Assembly: GCA_017992055.1 (NCBI GenBank)
Contig: JAGOPK010000016.1
Location: forward strand, 60,844-124,843
Source: Burkholderiaceae bacterium
GTDB lineage: Bacteria; Pseudomonadota; Gammaproteobacteria; Burkholderiales; Burkholderiaceae_C
Reading direction: 5' to 3'
Length of the DNA stretch: 64,000 nt
A program made the translations under genes and the position numbers. Below are positions 63,228-64,000 of the stretch, one piece after another. Every line of letters begins with the position of its first letter. Position 1 is the first letter of the stretch. Below the pieces are notes generated by a model that was not told where the DNA came from, ran no database searches, and was given only the letters and a program-made list of their open reading frames with translations.

Positions 63228-63690
63228 CAGGCGCGCATCGTGGCATGAACAGCACGTCGGAAGACGCGGCTCGCCCCGCGAAACCAGCCATTCGTCCCGC
63301 CAGCACCTTCTGAGCAGCATGTGCTCAGCCACGACAGATTGCCGGCGATCTGAGCCTTCTGCTGCATTCAACCATTGCCGGTCTCCGCAACGCGGCCGGC
63401 AGCTTCGGGGTGGCGAGAGCAGGACAGCGAACGTCTCTTGCGGGTAGCTAGCCGCCAACCAAATCGCCGACCGCGAGGCCTCCCCGATTCAATTCATCCT
63501 CCGCTAAGACAGCGAAGCTGCGCGGCCAGCCATCCCATGCCCACTGCCACCATGTCAGACACGCAGACAAGCCCGCCACCGCATGCCCACACCTCCCGCT
63601 GACACCGCACGATCGCATGCCATGCCGTCGGCCCTCGTGGCCAGGCCACGGCCGTCAGGCCGCGACGCAGCGGCCTGACTGCACACCCCC
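63228..63690. other. 463-bp gap between LytS-type kinase and metallopeptidase
   Basis: No convincing gene. It contains an inverted repeat CTGAGCA/TGCTCAG (63310-63328) 83 bp upstream of the kinase start, a candidate operator, and the 10-bp hairpin at 63654-63679. One line counted (63421-63480) is about 60% G+C, lower than neighbouring genes. Confidence 0.6.
63654..63679 (+). other. strong hairpin upstream of the metallopeptidase start
   Basis: Perfect 10-bp stem GTCAGGCCGC/GCGGCCTGAC with a 6-base loop, ending 11 bp before the GTG start. It could be a terminator for a small upstream transcript or a leader structure. Confidence 0.5.
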
Positions 63691-64000
63691 GTGACGCCTC
63701 TGAAGTACCTGCAGGGCTACCCGCCCGAACTGCTGGCCCAGGTGCAGGCCATGATCGATGCCGGCACGCTGGCCGATGCGCTGGCGCGCCGCCATCCCGA
63801 GGCCCATGAGGTGCGCAGCGAGCGCGCGCTGTTCGACTATGTGCAGGCGCTGAAGGCCCGCCACCTGAAGAGTGCGCCGCCGCTGGCCAAGGTGGTCTAC
63901 GACCCGCAGCTGAATGTGCTGAAGAACGTGCTGGGCACCCACACCCGGGTGTCGCGGGTGCAGGGCGGCCAGCTCAAGGCCAAGCGCGAGATCCGCATTG
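63691..64000 (+). CDS. YgjP-like M48-family metallopeptidase (partial)
   Basis: First 103 codons; the C terminus lies beyond the window. VTPLKYLQGYPPELLAQVQAMIDAGTLADALARRHPEAHEVRSERALFDYVQALKARHLKS and LGTHTRVSRVQGGQLKAKREIRI resemble the N-terminal part of DUF45/YgjP-type metal-dependent hydrolases as I remember them. The HExxH-type zinc motif that would prove it is not yet reached. Start is GTG 63691; no clear ribosome site. Confidence 0.6.
   Translation, partial: MTPLKYLQGYPPELLAQVQAMIDAGTLADALARRHPEAHEVRSERALFDYVQALKARHLKSAPPLAKVVYDPQLNVLKNVLGTHTRVSRVQGGQLKAKREIRI

Overview
The window is about 70% G+C or more, densely coded and without rRNA or tRNA genes that I can see. Gene content points to a betaproteobacterium of the Burkholderiales, near the Comamonadaceae/Sphaerotilaceae: Bug-family solute receptors, CaiB/BaiF CoA transferase, three acyl-CoA dehydrogenases, a biotin-dependent acyl-CoA carboxylase, many AraC/LysR/LuxR regulators and hybrid kinases. 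This assignment is inference from gene families and composition. I recognise 52 protein-coding genes; two run off the ends.

Layout. 1-7.1 kb: a tripartite RND efflux operon (outer-membrane factor, pump, adaptor, minus strand) divergent from baeS-baeR, with a near match to the E. coli BaeR box between them. 7.1-10.8 kb: a degenerate ABC ATPase divergent from a long protein with a C-terminal half like cyanobacterial acyl-ACP reductase, followed by a membrane-anchored receiver protein. 10.8-15 kb: selO and a MASE3 hybrid kinase. 15-25 kb: a minus-strand catabolic run of eight genes resembling the acyclic-terpene/leucine (Atu/Liu) pathway: carboxylase alpha and beta subunits, citronellyl-CoA-dehydrogenase-like enzyme, hydratase, a second acyl-CoA dehydrogenase, a TIGR03084 metal-binding protein, a DUF2156 protein and a DUF1579/NIPSNAP-like protein, divergent from a WYL regulator. 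An AtuA-like gene sits apart at 36.4 kb.

26-32.3 kb: a two-partner secretion pair, whose exoprotein carries seven tandem repeats of exactly 228 bp. 32.5-36.4 kb: an AraC regulator divergent from a two-gene molybdenum hydroxylase of the isoquinoline-oxidoreductase type. 38-46.5 kb: a secreted triple-repeat protein, an AraC regulator, a hybrid kinase overlapping a periplasmic binding protein gene, and a chemoreceptor with a zinc-binding CZB tail. 46.6-50.2 kb: a LysR regulator divergent from the glutathione-dependent formaldehyde detoxification genes frmA-fghA, then a small membrane protein. 50.4-52.2 kb: four small genes (two NTF2-like, GNAT, TonB C-terminal).

52.2-59.3 kb: a LuxR-regulated Bug receptor gene, a DUF3237 gene, then an operon of Bug receptor, acyl-CoA dehydrogenase, CoA transferase and AraC regulator, which looks like uptake, activation and oxidation of an organic acid. 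59.4-60.1 kb: a ParE-type toxin-antitoxin pair, of lower G+C in the stretch I counted. 60.2-63.2 kb: an acyltransferase and a LytS/LytTR two-component system. The window ends inside a YgjP-like metallopeptidase gene. Regulatory sites are proposed from inverted repeats read by eye; the strongest is one 18-bp LuxR-type palindrome present twice around the LuxR gene.
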